Part shown: positions 1 to 8,551 of the stretch, one piece after another | Position numbering within the stretch: position 1 is the first letter of the stretch | Layout of the letters: the number at the start of each line of letters is the position of its first letter | Position numbers and translations under genes: made by a program | From: Holosporales bacterium | Lineage (GTDB): Bacteria; Pseudomonadota; Alphaproteobacteria; RUG11792 | NCBI GenBank assembly: GCA_031266385.1 | Contig: JAISBC010000053.1 | Coordinates: forward strand, 1-19,072 | Direction: 5' to 3' | DNA: 19,072 nucleotides | The notes under the pieces: generated by a model | Seen by the model: only the letters and a program-made list of their open reading frames with translations | The model's database searches: none | What the model was told of the DNA's origin: nothing

Positions 1-45
1 AAAATCATCGACAAAACAGAATAGCTCTGTGATATGCTCTTCCAT
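1..45 (-). mobile_element. transposase, N-terminal fragment cut by window edge (IS982-like?)
   Basis: A minus-strand reading frame starts at ATG 45-43 and runs off the window at position 1. The 15 visible residues read MEEHITELFCFVDDF. The pattern ITELF.xVDDF resembles the start of IS982-type DDE transposases. That is recognition from memory of a very short stretch, so the family is tentative. An AAGGAT ribosome-binding-like sequence lies about 9 bases upstream. The 75 bases between this start and the murF stop would hold the end of the insertion sequence, but without the other end I cannot define its terminal inverted repeat or a target duplication. Another small DDE family is possible. Confidence 0.5.
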
Positions 46-120
46 GGTTAAGATCCTTTGTTTTTGTATCATTGATTAGGGATTTTAGCCTATTTACTCT
101 TGCTAATCCATAACTGGGGC

Positions 121-1407
121 TTAAAATAAGCAACTCTGGTTAATAATTCCATCCAATCGAATGGTATGCGAGCCTTTTAGTAATACGACTGCTCCGTCGG
201 GGATTTTTGATAGGATCTCTTCGATTCTATTAGGATCTAGAAATGCATAACATGTGGTTGCTCCAGCGAATATTTTCCACAATTCCTCATCACCGATGAA
301 AAAGTATCCATCTAAGGTGCATCTAGACAGCCTTTCGGCAACAATTCGATGATAATATTCCTCGTGGTCCCCTAGGTCTTTCATCTGGCCGATGATAGCT
401 ACCTTCTTCGGCTTTCTGTAATTATGATCGAGGTTCTCTATTGCGGCCATCATCGCCGTTGGACTGGCGTTATACGATTCATCAATCAGGGTGAACAATT
501 TTCCATTATATCTGCAGTCGATAATCTCGCCTCTTCCCTTTAAAGGCTTCAACCCATCAAAATACGGTAAAAATTTTTCTATATCGAGGTCGAGGGCCAT
601 GAGAACCGCCTCTATACAACCCTTGATGTAACTATGATGTCTAGGACTTGATTCCATACGCACCATCACATCACATCCCACAGAAAATCCCACCGATATA
701 GTTTGGATTTTCTTAGCAGAGGCCGCCATTTTGATTTTTTCAGCATATTCCGAATCTCCGTCAAAAATCAAAATTCCACCCCTCCTCATCCCATCGATAA
801 TGGAAATTTTTTCATCAGCTAATTCTGCCTTATCCTTAAAATTTCCGATATGTGATTCAAAAATATTTGTGATGATCCCGATATCAGGAGATAAATAATT
901 AGAGAGTTCCGATATTTCTCCGGGGTGGCTCGTCCCCATCTCGAGGATGAAATATTCAAGATTATCATCGATATTTGACAGGGCAATCGGAAGACCATAG
1001 ATCGTATTGTAATTATTCATCGTTGTAAAAGTCTTGTGATGATGATTTAAAATTTCGGATAGCCAGAGCTTAGTCGTCGTCTTGCCGACACTCCCCGTTA
1101 TTCCAATCATTTTCCCAGGATTGGCCAAATTCTTTAAAAACAGCCCAGCTTCTTTGAGGGATTCTAAGACGTTATCTACTAAGATCGTTTTAGGAGGGTC
1201 ATGATACTCTGGGTTATCGATAAAGGCGGCGACTGCTCCTTTATCGAGAGATTCAGAGACGAATCGATGTCCATCTCCAGTAGACCCCCTCAGTGCGAAA
1301 AAAACCTCACCAGGCCTGATCGAACGAGAATCGATGGACAATCCTGATGTCTCTAATTCTATTCCTCCGACGACTAACTTCTTTTTCTTACGAGCCTCAG
1401 GAGTCAT
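121..1407 (-). CDS. murF: UDP-N-acetylmuramoyl-tripeptide--D-alanyl-D-alanine ligase MurF
   Basis: MurF adds D-Ala-D-Ala to UDP-MurNAc-tripeptide in the cytoplasm, the last soluble step of peptidoglycan precursor synthesis. The 428-residue protein has the N-terminal substrate domain (SIDSRSIRPGEVFFAL), the ATP-binding P-loop GITGSVGKTTTK, the following MNNYNT and EMG segments, and the Mur-ligase motif DESYNASPTAMMAAI. The C-terminal domain ends with VLLKGSHTIRLDG. The frame is open further upstream to 1512, but those residues are unlike MurF. The ATG at 1407 has an AAGGGG ribosome-binding site about 5 bases upstream and overlaps the end of potI by 11 bases, so I chose it. The C-terminus stops soon after KGSHTIR, close to a transposase gene, so the last residues may have been altered by that insertion. 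Its usual mur/mra neighbours are absent. Confidence 0.95.
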   Translation of the reverse strand: MTPEARKKKKLVVGGIELETSGLSIDSRSIRPGEVFFALRGSTGDGHRFVSESLDKGAVAAFIDNPEYHDPPKTILVDNVLESLKEAGLFLKNLANPGKMIGITGSVGKTTTKLWLSEILNHHHKTFTTMNNYNTIYGLPIALSNIDDNLEYFILEMGTSHPGEISELSNYLSPDIGIITNIFESHIGNFKDKAELADEKISIIDGMRRGGILIFDGDSEYAEKIKMAASAKKIQTISVGFSVGCDVMVRMESSPRHHSYIKGCIEAVLMALDLDIEKFLPYFDGLKPLKGRGEIIDCRYNGKLFTLIDESYNASPTAMMAAIENLDHNYRKPKKVAIIGQMKDLGDHEEYYHRIVAERLSRCTLDGYFFIGDEELWKIFAGATTCYAFLDPNRIEEILSKIPDGAVVLLKGSHTIRLDGIINQSCLF

Positions 1408-2206
1408 AGTCGCCCCTTTTTTTCCTAGATCTCCATGATGCTCGAACGATACACAACGATACCAGGGCCATGAAAAGGGTCGCGAAAGCATTGATGGTCG
1501 GAGTAATTCCAATCTTAATGTTCGAGAAAATCAAGAGAGGTAGCGTCGTTGCCCCAGGACCCGTTAGAAAACTCGCGATTACCAAATCATCTAGTGACAA
1601 AGTGAACGCCAATAGCCAACCAGATAATACAGAATGCCGAAGAATTGGAACTTTTATATACAGGAACGATACGATCGATCTCGCTCCAAGGTTATTGGCA
1701 GACTCCTCAATCGATTTGTCGATCGAAGCCATGCAGGACCTGATATTCTTGTAGACGTATGCAACCGATCCCATAGTATGACCGATCGTTACGGTCATTA
1801 TTCCACGTCCCTTCGGAAATCCGAAAATGTTTTCCGATAATATAAATAGCATTAACAGAGAAAAACCGATGACTAATTCAGGTAAAATGATCGGAGCTAT
1901 CATTAGCTTTTTCAAACATTTGCGCCCCAAATACTCGTCACAAGAGGTCGTCGCTGATGCCGCCAAGATACCCATAATTGTCGCGCCGGTCGCCGACATC
2001 CCGGCTATTTCAATACTCGTAGCGGCCGCCTTCAACAAGTCCTTATCCTGGAAAACGAGCGCAAACCATTTCAATGAGAACTTTGTCCAGATTCCCGGAA
2101 CCTCAGATTCACTGAACGAACAGACGACAATAAATACGAGCGGAATGTATAGGAAAGCATACCCGAAAATAAGGAAGGCAAAAACTGTTTTGGATAATTT
2201 TATCAT
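1397..2206 (-). CDS. potI: polyamine ABC transporter permease, PotI type
   Basis: Inner-membrane permease subunit of a spermidine/putrescine ABC importer. The 269 residues contain about six hydrophobic segments, beginning with FAFLIFGYAFLYIPLVFIVV. The cytoplasmic EAA-type loop that contacts the ATPase is visible as IEESANNLGARSIVSFLYIKVP. The segment FTLSLDDLVIASFLTGPG is typical of PotC/PotI. The start codon overlaps the potF/D stop by 4 bases (ATGA), with a G-rich ribosome-binding site inside the upstream gene, so the two are probably translationally coupled. The second permease (PotH/PotB) and the ATPase (PotG/PotA) are not in this window and must be elsewhere for a working importer. Confidence 0.9.
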   Translation of the reverse strand: MIKLSKTVFAFLIFGYAFLYIPLVFIVVCSFSESEVPGIWTKFSLKWFALVFQDKDLLKAAATSIEIAGMSATGATIMGILAASATTSCDEYLGRKCLKKLMIAPIILPELVIGFSLLMLFILSENIFGFPKGRGIMTVTIGHTMGSVAYVYKNIRSCMASIDKSIEESANNLGARSIVSFLYIKVPILRHSVLSGWLLAFTLSLDDLVIASFLTGPGATTLPLLIFSNIKIGITPTINAFATLFMALVSLCIVRASWRSRKKRGDYDS

Positions 2207-3351
2207 TTTCCCCCCTCAATTTTTCTTTTGTTGAGTGAATTCATCTTCACCTTGGACCACTCTTTCATAGCCATCCTCTCGAATTTCAGACCCTCTTCGT
2301 CCAGACATGCTTGCCATAATATTAAATTACTTAAAACTTCCGGATCAGTCGGATAAATTTGATCATTATTTATAATTTCTTCTTTGAAATATCTCCTGGC
2401 TTCAGAGACATTAACTAATACTCCAGAGTGATTCGCAATTCTCGCCGCAATTTCTGGCTTCAACAAGAAATCGATAAATCTATGAGCATTCTTAAAATGT
2501 GGAGCACCATCTGGAACTCCGGCGCAGTCGATCCATAATATCCCAGCCTCCTTTGGAATAACGTACTCTATATTTTTTCCAACATGTTTTGCGACACGCA
2601 TTGCTCGCAGGCTATTATCAGAGGCCCCGATCGCAATACAAACATCCCCAGAAAGTAGATCGGCAATGACCGTGGTCGAGGAAAATTTGGTAATATACGG
2701 TCGAGCACGAGAAAGGAATCGACAATACTTCGTGATATCAGATATCGACATCTTCTTTGCTCGATTACCCATATAGGCATTCAGTTGTGGGAATATATCG
2801 ATGTATTCATCGGGAAAACTTACACCAAACTGAAACAGTTTTTTCAGCTTTGCTGGATTAAAAAGAAATTCGTAGGAATCTATTTTTTCACCGGGCAAGG
2901 CCTGATCTACGGCATTTTTCTCGTATACAATCCCTACGGTTCCCCAGAATAATGGGATCAAATAATTCAGACTTCCGCCACTCTGCTTGAATTTCTCAGT
3001 CAAAATTCCATGGATATTTTGCAAATTTGGAAGTAATTCGAGATTTAATTTCATATATGCCTTCATCGCCATCTGTCTCACGGCATATGGAATGAATGAC
3101 GGGAAAACGACATCATATCCGCTATTACCGGTAAGCAATTTGGCTTCGAGGGTGTCGTTATTATCATATATGTCGTATCTAACTTTGACTCCAGTCTCTT
3201 TCTCGAAATCATCGATTACATTGCGTGGAATAATTCCATACCACCCATAGACGTTAACGATATTTTCCGGATCTTCTAGTTTTTCCTCCCAGGGTGCGAT
3301 GAAAAAACACGCCACGATGAGTAGGACGAGAATGATAGATACTTTGCTCAT
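2203..3351 (-). CDS. potF: polyamine ABC transporter substrate-binding protein, PotF/PotD type
   Basis: Periplasmic polyamine-binding protein feeding the PotI-type permease. Residues 1-20 are a hydrophobic export signal (VSIILVLLIVACFFIAPW). The mature part follows the PotF pattern: VNVYGWYGIIPRNVIDDFEKETG at the start, then GYDVVFPS, YLIPLFWGTVGIVYEK, FQFGVSFPDEYIDIFPQLNAYMG, LLSGDVCIAIGASD and VIPKEAG. The length (382 residues) suits the family. Trp and aromatic residues of the ligand pocket appear present (YGWYG, FWGTVG), but substrate preference between putrescine and spermidine cannot be decided, so PotD is an equally fair name. It overlaps the upstream permease gene and the downstream potI by 4 bases each. 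A GAGGG ribosome-binding site precedes the ATG. For an intracellular symbiont it would import host polyamines (inference). Confidence 0.9.
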   Translation of the reverse strand: MSKVSIILVLLIVACFFIAPWEEKLEDPENIVNVYGWYGIIPRNVIDDFEKETGVKVRYDIYDNNDTLEAKLLTGNSGYDVVFPSFIPYAVRQMAMKAYMKLNLELLPNLQNIHGILTEKFKQSGGSLNYLIPLFWGTVGIVYEKNAVDQALPGEKIDSYEFLFNPAKLKKLFQFGVSFPDEYIDIFPQLNAYMGNRAKKMSISDITKYCRFLSRARPYITKFSSTTVIADLLSGDVCIAIGASDNSLRAMRVAKHVGKNIEYVIPKEAGILWIDCAGVPDGAPHFKNAHRFIDFLLKPEIAARIANHSGVLVNVSEARRYFKEEIINNDQIYPTDPEVLSNLILWQACLDEEGLKFERMAMKEWSKVKMNSLNKRKIEGGK

Positions 3352-4520
3352 TTCGACGCCCTCTTTTTGTTACGGATATCCGTTATCCACCGTAATATTT
3401 TCTCGGCGATGAGGGCGGTAATTGTGACTAAAAATATACACACAAAGGTGTACAATAATGGCATATCGTGAGCGAGTTTAGATAGCATCGATCCAGAAAG
3501 ATCAATTTTTTTCAACATCGACGGAGTCAATGAATTATTCAAAAGTTTAAAGATCTGTCTCGAGGCCATTAGGAAAATGGCGACGGATGCCAGCATGTTG
3601 ACATAGCATCTTCGCATATTATACGATAAATTCACACCGAGCCACGAACCCAGAGTTGCCCCAGCGAATAGAATCATGACGAACTCGACATCACAGCAGT
3701 AGTTCCCGCAGGCATATATAACGGCTACCATTCCCGTTATGGCACAGCCGGCGAGGGCCGTCGTTCCGTTGACGACCGAGCTAACACGGCCGATTAAGTA
3801 AGTTATGATGGGGGCCATCAAGAGGTTTTCTCCTCCTCCTAAAGACGAAACTAAAACTCCCGTCACGAATCCGACGAATATCGGGATTGTAACACTCATC
3901 TCGGTTCTTGATCTCACAAAAATTTTATGGAATGGCAGGTATAGCATCCAACGCCTCATCATGACGCCATACGCGTACTTTTTCCCGGATTCATCGCGCC
4001 AGGCCTTGATACTTTGGATCAGGACGATTACCCCCAGGAGGACGAGGACGCTGGCATAAACACTCGCGAACATCCGAGGAGCATTATCGGCCGATCCTCC
4101 CATTCTCATTAAAACGAACCATTCACATGCGGCCCCGAGGCCACCGCCGAGTAATATATATGATGCTAGGTGAAAATCAACATCCTGCTTCCTCTTGTAC
4201 ATCAAAAAACTCGTCATATTAACGCCGATGGCGTGGCAGAGCTGGTTTGAAACGGCCAAAAGCGGATGAATTCCAAATTCGATGAGGACGGGAGTGATGA
4301 TCACACCACTCCCAATCCCCAGAAAACCAGATAAAAATCCACCGAATAGTCCCGTCGCGAAAATTACTAATGGATCAAAAAACGCCCCTACAACGGGGAA
4401 AAATAACTTGAACATCTCTAGCGGAGGAATATAACCCAACGCAAGCATGGGTAGGGATGATACCATAAATTGGGTCCCAAGACTAGGCTCAGTAAGTGGA
4501 TTTCTCAACCCTACAATCAC
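3348..4520 (-). CDS. TauE/SafE-family (sulfite exporter TauE-like) membrane protein
   Basis: Polytopic inner-membrane protein of the TauE/SafE family, whose members move small anions such as sulfite or sulfoacetate. The substrate here is unknown. The two family half-repeats are visible: GLFGGFLSGFLGIGSGVIITPVLI near the N-terminus and a second with FVTGVLVSSLGGGENLLMAPII. About eight hydrophobic segments are present, ending in TFVCIFLVTITALIAEKIL and a basic tail. The start is uncertain. The longest reading uses GTG at 4520 with GGAAGA upstream. ATG 4466, 4448 or 4415 would fit a shorter N-terminus, and the stretch around YIPPLEMFKL resembles the start of family members. It is the first gene of the overlapping set leading to potF, potI and murF. 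Confidence 0.85.
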   Translation of the reverse strand: MIVGLRNPLTEPSLGTQFMVSSLPMLALGYIPPLEMFKLFFPVVGAFFDPLVIFATGLFGGFLSGFLGIGSGVIITPVLIEFGIHPLLAVSNQLCHAIGVNMTSFLMYKRKQDVDFHLASYILLGGGLGAACEWFVLMRMGGSADNAPRMFASVYASVLVLLGVIVLIQSIKAWRDESGKKYAYGVMMRRWMLYLPFHKIFVRSRTEMSVTIPIFVGFVTGVLVSSLGGGENLLMAPIITYLIGRVSSVVNGTTALAGCAITGMVAVIYACGNYCCDVEFVMILFAGATLGSWLGVNLSYNMRRCYVNMLASVAIFLMASRQIFKLLNNSLTPSMLKKIDLSGSMLSKLAHDMPLLYTFVCIFLVTITALIAEKILRWITDIRNKKRASK

Positions 4521-4870
4521 TCAATATCTTCCAAAATCCATGTGCAAAATGAACCTCAACAAAGATATCGTCATTCTCGACCTAGCTCCGAGTTTAAAAC
4601 GGCGGAATATATGAGATTTCTTGCATGTTTAGTGCAGACTAAGTAAACGATTCAATAGCAGTTTACCCGGTTTCTCTGGGAATGCCTTACAAGCGGTTGT
4701 ATGACAAACCAATACCACAACTCATAGATAACAAGAAAGAAAAACCCTTAATCCAGCATACGATAGAGTCAAAATCTCTCCAAATACCCTAACAAGATGG
4801 TAAAATCCAGTTGAGATCCATAACATATCTGATTTTCACAGACCTACCAACCCATTGTGGGAGTTGAGGT
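4521..4870. other. 350-bp intergenic region, no gene recognised
   Basis: This lies between the end of the secreted-protein gene and the start of the TauE-like gene, both on the minus strand. No open frame with recognisable protein content was found. I see no hairpin followed by a T run that would make a convincing terminator. A short imperfect inverted repeat ends in GTTTA/TAAAC near 4629-4650. A stretch near 4705-4735 loosely resembles one near 11290-11320, perhaps relics of the same element, but the match is too weak to call. The promoter for the tauE-murF set should be here, but no good -35/-10 pair is evident. Confidence 0.5.
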
Positions 4871-7153
4871 TTATGGCCGGGCTTTCCTTAATGGTCGTAT
4901 GTTTTGAGTTAAGGTTAGCAATACATCATCTCTCGTCAATTCTGAGATAAGTTTTTGAAACTTGATGACTGGAGAAGTGAAGAGATCGGCATTAATTTCA
5001 ACCTGCTCAGGATACCCCATATTTTGGGCAGCTTCTCTTAGGAGTTCCGGCATTCCTCGTCCAATGTCTTCCGGGCTATATTCCAAATCAGCATTACTCC
5101 TGGCTATTGGCATCAAACGTTGATTTTCTTCCCGGATATAATTGAAAATTTTGATACTTTTATCTTTAACTATACGAGTATAATGGACAGGATTATCAAA
5201 TAAAAGATTATAAACGCCAGATACTGAGACTGGTATTATATCTCTGAATTCATCCTGTAACTTTTTAGCCAACCTGGTAAGACAATCTAGTACCCTATTG
5301 CTATTCATCACTATTCGTGCTGCGGCTAGGTATGCTATATCCGTCTCAACGTCCGATGTGACCAGCTTACCCAAATCCTCTGGAGGGATTTCATACATCC
5401 TTCTTTGCTTAATCTCAGACAAAACACTACCCCAATCTGCCGCCATGGCAGCTTGAACATCTGCCGATTCGAGTCTTGCAGAGTTACTTATTTTATATTT
5501 GGCAAAATCGATAATCGTAGTATCTGAGCACACAATTCCCGGTAATGAAGCAACTCTTACCAAATCCCGTGATACCTGTATTTCGTTTTCTTCCCGCACC
5601 ATTACAGGATGAGCTACCAAATCTATCTGACAGTCGCCATCGAGCTCTTGCTGCACCAGAGAGCTTGGTTCAGGATTCTGCTGCTCAGCCGGCACTACTA
5701 CTGGGGCAGTTTCTGGAGCTACTCTCTGGACCGGCTTCGGCTGAGCAGGAGGCACACCCAGCAATGGTCTAGTGATAACTGGAGCTAGAACAACGACCCT
5801 ATAACGCGGCTTCGGCTTAGCAGGAGATACTACAGCGACTGGATTAGATTGGGCAGGTGTGGCCGCCACCGATGGAATAACCGCTACAGGAATTGGAGGA
5901 GTCTGAACGGCAGGCTCCTCTTCTTGAGGATTGATGGTCGTCGCAGGAAGCGGTCTCTTCTTGGTGGGCTTTTCTACAATTACTGTGTCATGATCCGGTT
6001 TGTCCGGATCAGTGAGCAGGGTCTGGATAGTAGCTTGCTTCCGGACCACAGGGCGCTTTAAAACGGTGGTGACCGTGGAGTCAGCTGATGGCTGCCCTAC
6101 AGAATGAGAGAGTTTTCGGCCGGCAGCACCCCTCCGCAACCCCTTCGCCAAACTAGTCGTTGCTCTTCTCGGGGTCACTGGTGCCGTAACCGTGATCGAT
6201 CTGGATTGAATAGCACGATTTAATAGATCGGATTGTGAAATATCTTCATCTTCGGATGCCGAGGATCCGGCAGATTGTAATGACGGTATAGGAAGCGGCG
6301 ATAGAATCTTTTTGAATTCATTCTTTAGGCTATCCCCGAGAGCTAATTCCGGAAATGCCCCAAACCGAGTCACAAAATTTGAAGCTTCCGAGGCCGATAC
6401 TGTGACCACGTCTGCCACCATCTGAGAGGTATTTTTTTCACGTTTCCATTCTCTAAACTTCGCTATGGCAGATGTATCTCCCTGACTCTGGGCTTCGACA
6501 ACGGTCTGTTCAATGCTCCCATCTCCTATGACTCTTTTGAATGCCCTCGCTAATTTTGCAGATGTTGGTCCAGTGCCAAGTGAGCTCTCCCATCCCTCAT
6601 CCCGATTAATGATCCTATTTACGACGGGATACTCAGCTCTAAACGATCGCATCAGTGTTGGTATTCTTAATCCTCGCAAATAAGCAGCCACGTCATGCCT
6701 GAGATCGCCAATTTGTGAATCAGTCAAATCATAGTAAACCGACGTTTTCGCGACGGATTTCTCGGTTATTTCATCAACTATCTGAGAAAGATCCTTAGAG
6801 GCAAAATAATCTCTGGCCTGTAGGTAAAGAGCCTTTATTGAATAACTAACGCCGATCCAATTGAGATTGGCCGCCGATAAATTGCCACCGTATATGGGGA
6901 GCTCCGACATATGACGCGCAGCCTGCATTCCAAAAATTCCGCAAACTTCCCTTAACGACGAGTCTGACGCCTCGCCATTTCCCAGTTTCCCGCCAGGACG
7001 CACCCAAGCCGGGCAATTAGGGCTCTTTCCGATGGAAGTAAAGAACGAGCTCGCTTTATTGTGTGCACGTAATATATCAACATTTGCTTCTGCGAGTTGA
7101 ATTTCCACGACACACAGTACAGTGATATATAAAAAAGGATTGAGTCTTGACAT
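4871..7153 (-). CDS. 760-residue secreted protein of unknown function with Pro/Val-rich linker
   Basis: I do not recognise this protein. Residues 1-23 form a Sec signal peptide (hydrophobic FLYITVLCVVEIQLAEA) with likely cleavage after AEA. Residues about 25-290 look like a mixed-helical region with Cys in PNCPAW and REVCGIFG. A linker of about 200 residues follows, rich in Ser/Asp/Glu and then Pro, Val, Ala and Lys, with loosely repeated PAKPKP/PAQPKPV units. The final 240 residues again look helical, with Cys at DGDCQIDL, GIVCSD and DCLTRL. No transmembrane anchor follows the signal, so it should be periplasmic or released. The start is secure: GGAGG lies 7 bases before the ATG. It stands alone with its own promoter. 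An envelope role or a host-directed effector are both possible; neither is shown by the sequence. Confidence 0.85.
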   Translation of the reverse strand: MSRLNPFLYITVLCVVEIQLAEANVDILRAHNKASSFFTSIGKSPNCPAWVRPGGKLGNGEASDSSLREVCGIFGMQAARHMSELPIYGGNLSAANLNWIGVSYSIKALYLQARDYFASKDLSQIVDEITEKSVAKTSVYYDLTDSQIGDLRHDVAAYLRGLRIPTLMRSFRAEYPVVNRIINRDEGWESSLGTGPTSAKLARAFKRVIGDGSIEQTVVEAQSQGDTSAIAKFREWKREKNTSQMVADVVTVSASEASNFVTRFGAFPELALGDSLKNEFKKILSPLPIPSLQSAGSSASEDEDISQSDLLNRAIQSRSITVTAPVTPRRATTSLAKGLRRGAAGRKLSHSVGQPSADSTVTTVLKRPVVRKQATIQTLLTDPDKPDHDTVIVEKPTKKRPLPATTINPQEEEPAVQTPPIPVAVIPSVAATPAQSNPVAVVSPAKPKPRYRVVVLAPVITRPLLGVPPAQPKPVQRVAPETAPVVVPAEQQNPEPSSLVQQELDGDCQIDLVAHPVMVREENEIQVSRDLVRVASLPGIVCSDTTIIDFAKYKISNSARLESADVQAAMAADWGSVLSEIKQRRMYEIPPEDLGKLVTSDVETDIAYLAAARIVMNSNRVLDCLTRLAKKLQDEFRDIIPVSVSGVYNLLFDNPVHYTRIVKDKSIKIFNYIREENQRLMPIARSNADLEYSPEDIGRGMPELLREAAQNMGYPEQVEINADLFTSPVIKFQKLISELTRDDVLLTLTQNIRPLRKARP

Positions 7154-7243
7154 TTGTACACCTCCCCAAATGCACAGTTCGAAATATTAAGAACGTACCA
7201 GAATTATAAAAATTTAAGCTAAGCCAGCGTTCTCGCTCCCCAG

Positions 7244-7255
7244 CATCATATGATG
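7244..7255. repeat. 12-bp perfect palindrome at the predicted transcription start
   Basis: CATCATATGATG is a perfect palindrome directly downstream of the -10 box of the promoter at 7256-7284 and covers the expected transcription start of the secreted-protein gene. The position is typical of a repressor operator, but no cognate regulator is identified and a 12-bp palindrome can occur by chance. Confidence 0.35.
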
Positions 7256-7284
7256 ATTATAAACAATATTTATGCAAATATCAA
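7256..7284 (-). promoter_or_regulatory. sigma70-type promoter of the secreted-protein gene
   Basis: On the minus strand TTGATA (7284-7279) and TATAAT (7261-7256) are separated by exactly 17 bases. This is a near-consensus housekeeping promoter. Transcription would start near 7249, giving a leader of about 95 bases before the ATG at 7153. It sits just downstream of the pth stop codon, so the secreted protein can be expressed independently of the eno-pth set. Confidence 0.75.
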
Positions 7285-7302
7285 TGATTAATATGATACC
7301 TA

Positions 7303-7839
7303 TTACGATTGATTTCTTAAGAATTTATTAACAAATAATGTCGAAGTTTCTGGGAAAATATCGAATACAAACTTTTCGAGTTCAGTTTTTGGAAAGCGGG
7401 ATAACACATAGTCGGCGACTTGCTCCTTGATGGGCGGGCGACCGACTCCGAGTCTCACCCTCCAATAATCTTTCCCAATTGTGCTATCAATGCTTTTGAG
7501 ACCATTATGGCCTCCGTGTCCTCCCCCGAATTTTATCCTCACATCGAATGGCTGCAGCTCGATATCATCATGGAAAACAATGATTTTTTCCGGGCTGATT
7601 TTATAGAATGATACGATCTGGCCAACGGCCCTGCCGGATAAATTCATAAATGTCTGAGGCTTTTGAAGGATAACTTTGTTTCCGAAAAGAACGTTCTCAG
7701 AACACAATGAATCGAATCTTCCCCTGAAGGCCGGGAATTTCTCAGATTCCGAGAAGTAGTCAACAAAAAGGAATCCAGCATTATGCCGGGTATACAGATA
7801 CTCCGCCCCAGGATTTCCAAGCCCTACAATCAGAAACAT
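7303..7839 (-). CDS. pth: peptidyl-tRNA hydrolase
   Basis: Releases tRNA from peptidyl-tRNA that drops off the ribosome. The 178 residues are nearly the standard length. Catalytic and binding residues are in place: GLGNPG at the N-terminus (Asn), TRHNAGF with the catalytic His, KPQTFMNLSG (Asn), and HDDIELQPFDVRIKFGGGHGGHNGLKSI with the Asp. The C-terminal segment YWRVRLGVGRP is also typical. It follows rplY by 27 bases with no clear ribosome-binding site, so it probably relies on coupling to rplY. The rplY-pth pair is conserved in many bacteria. Confidence 0.97.
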   Translation of the reverse strand: MFLIVGLGNPGAEYLYTRHNAGFLFVDYFSESEKFPAFRGRFDSLCSENVLFGNKVILQKPQTFMNLSGRAVGQIVSFYKISPEKIIVFHDDIELQPFDVRIKFGGGHGGHNGLKSIDSTIGKDYWRVRLGVGRPPIKEQVADYVLSRFPKTELEKFVFDIFPETSTLFVNKFLRNQS

Positions 7840-7866
7840 AATTTTTTGGCAAAGCGGATAAAATTG

Positions 7867-8490
7867 CTATTCAGTGGAGCCTTCCGCTGCATCTTCGGTC
7901 GTCGCAGAATCATCTTCATCTCCTGAGCTGACTCTTGCCCCGGCGATGGTCGCGATGACGGAGTCTCTTTCCTGATGGACCGGAGCAACCCCATCTGGTA
8001 AGGCAATTTCCATCAGCAGGATGCTATCACCAATCTCTTTCCCCGTTAAATCCACGAGCAATCTTTCAGGAATAGATTCCGGAGAACAATAGCATTCAAG
8101 TCTATGAACGATGAAGTTAATAACGCCTCCCTTTTTAATACCAGGAGCCTTATCTTCATTTGTGAATTCGATGGAAATACTGACCTTAACCCTCGAATCC
8201 TTGGTAATCCTCTGAAAATCGACGTGAATTGGAATTCCAGTTACTGGATGTAAATCAACCTGCTTCGGGATAAATTTTTCGATGATAGACTCTAATTTCA
8301 TTTCGATAGCATGTCCAAAAAAAGCTGCCGATTCACATTCGATTTTCAGCTCTTTTGCCGCTATTTCTACGAGCACAGGCCCTCTATCGCCACCATATAT
8401 CACCCCCGGGACAAACCCATCGTGACGTAATTTCCTGGCGGCTCTCTTTCCGTGAGCACTCCTCTCGGCAATCTTCAAACTCGTCGCCAT
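7867..8490 (-). CDS. rplY: 50S ribosomal protein bL25, general stress (Ctc) form
   Basis: 5S rRNA-binding ribosomal protein of the long Ctc type. The N-terminal domain (residues 1-95) begins AERSAHGKRAARKLRHDGFVPGVIYGG. The C-terminal beta domain contains GGVINFIVHRLECYCSPESIPERLLVDLTGKEIGDSI. It ends in an acidic tail (SGDEDDSATTEDAAEGSTE), a common feature of the family. The start at ATG 8490 is supported by GGGAGA about 8 bases upstream. It lies between rplS and pth in the same direction. Confidence 0.95.
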   Translation of the reverse strand: MATSLKIAERSAHGKRAARKLRHDGFVPGVIYGGDRGPVLVEIAAKELKIECESAAFFGHAIEMKLESIIEKFIPKQVDLHPVTGIPIHVDFQRITKDSRVKVSISIEFTNEDKAPGIKKGGVINFIVHRLECYCSPESIPERLLVDLTGKEIGDSILLMEIALPDGVAPVHQERDSVIATIAGARVSSGDEDDSATTEDAAEGSTE

Positions 8491-8551
8491 GTGTTCTCTC
8501 CCAAAAAAAATAACGCCCGTAACCTACAACAAACTAATATGAAAATCTGGG

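Noticed and set aside
4700..4740. Similarity to 11285-11320 (AATACCA...CTCATA.ATAA)
   Set aside because: About 30 bases with many mismatches in AT-rich DNA; could be IS relics but not supportable as a repeat.
5545..6061. Plus-strand frames over the secreted-protein linker
   Set aside because: They mirror the low-complexity Pro/Val-rich linker on the other strand; no ribosome-binding site.
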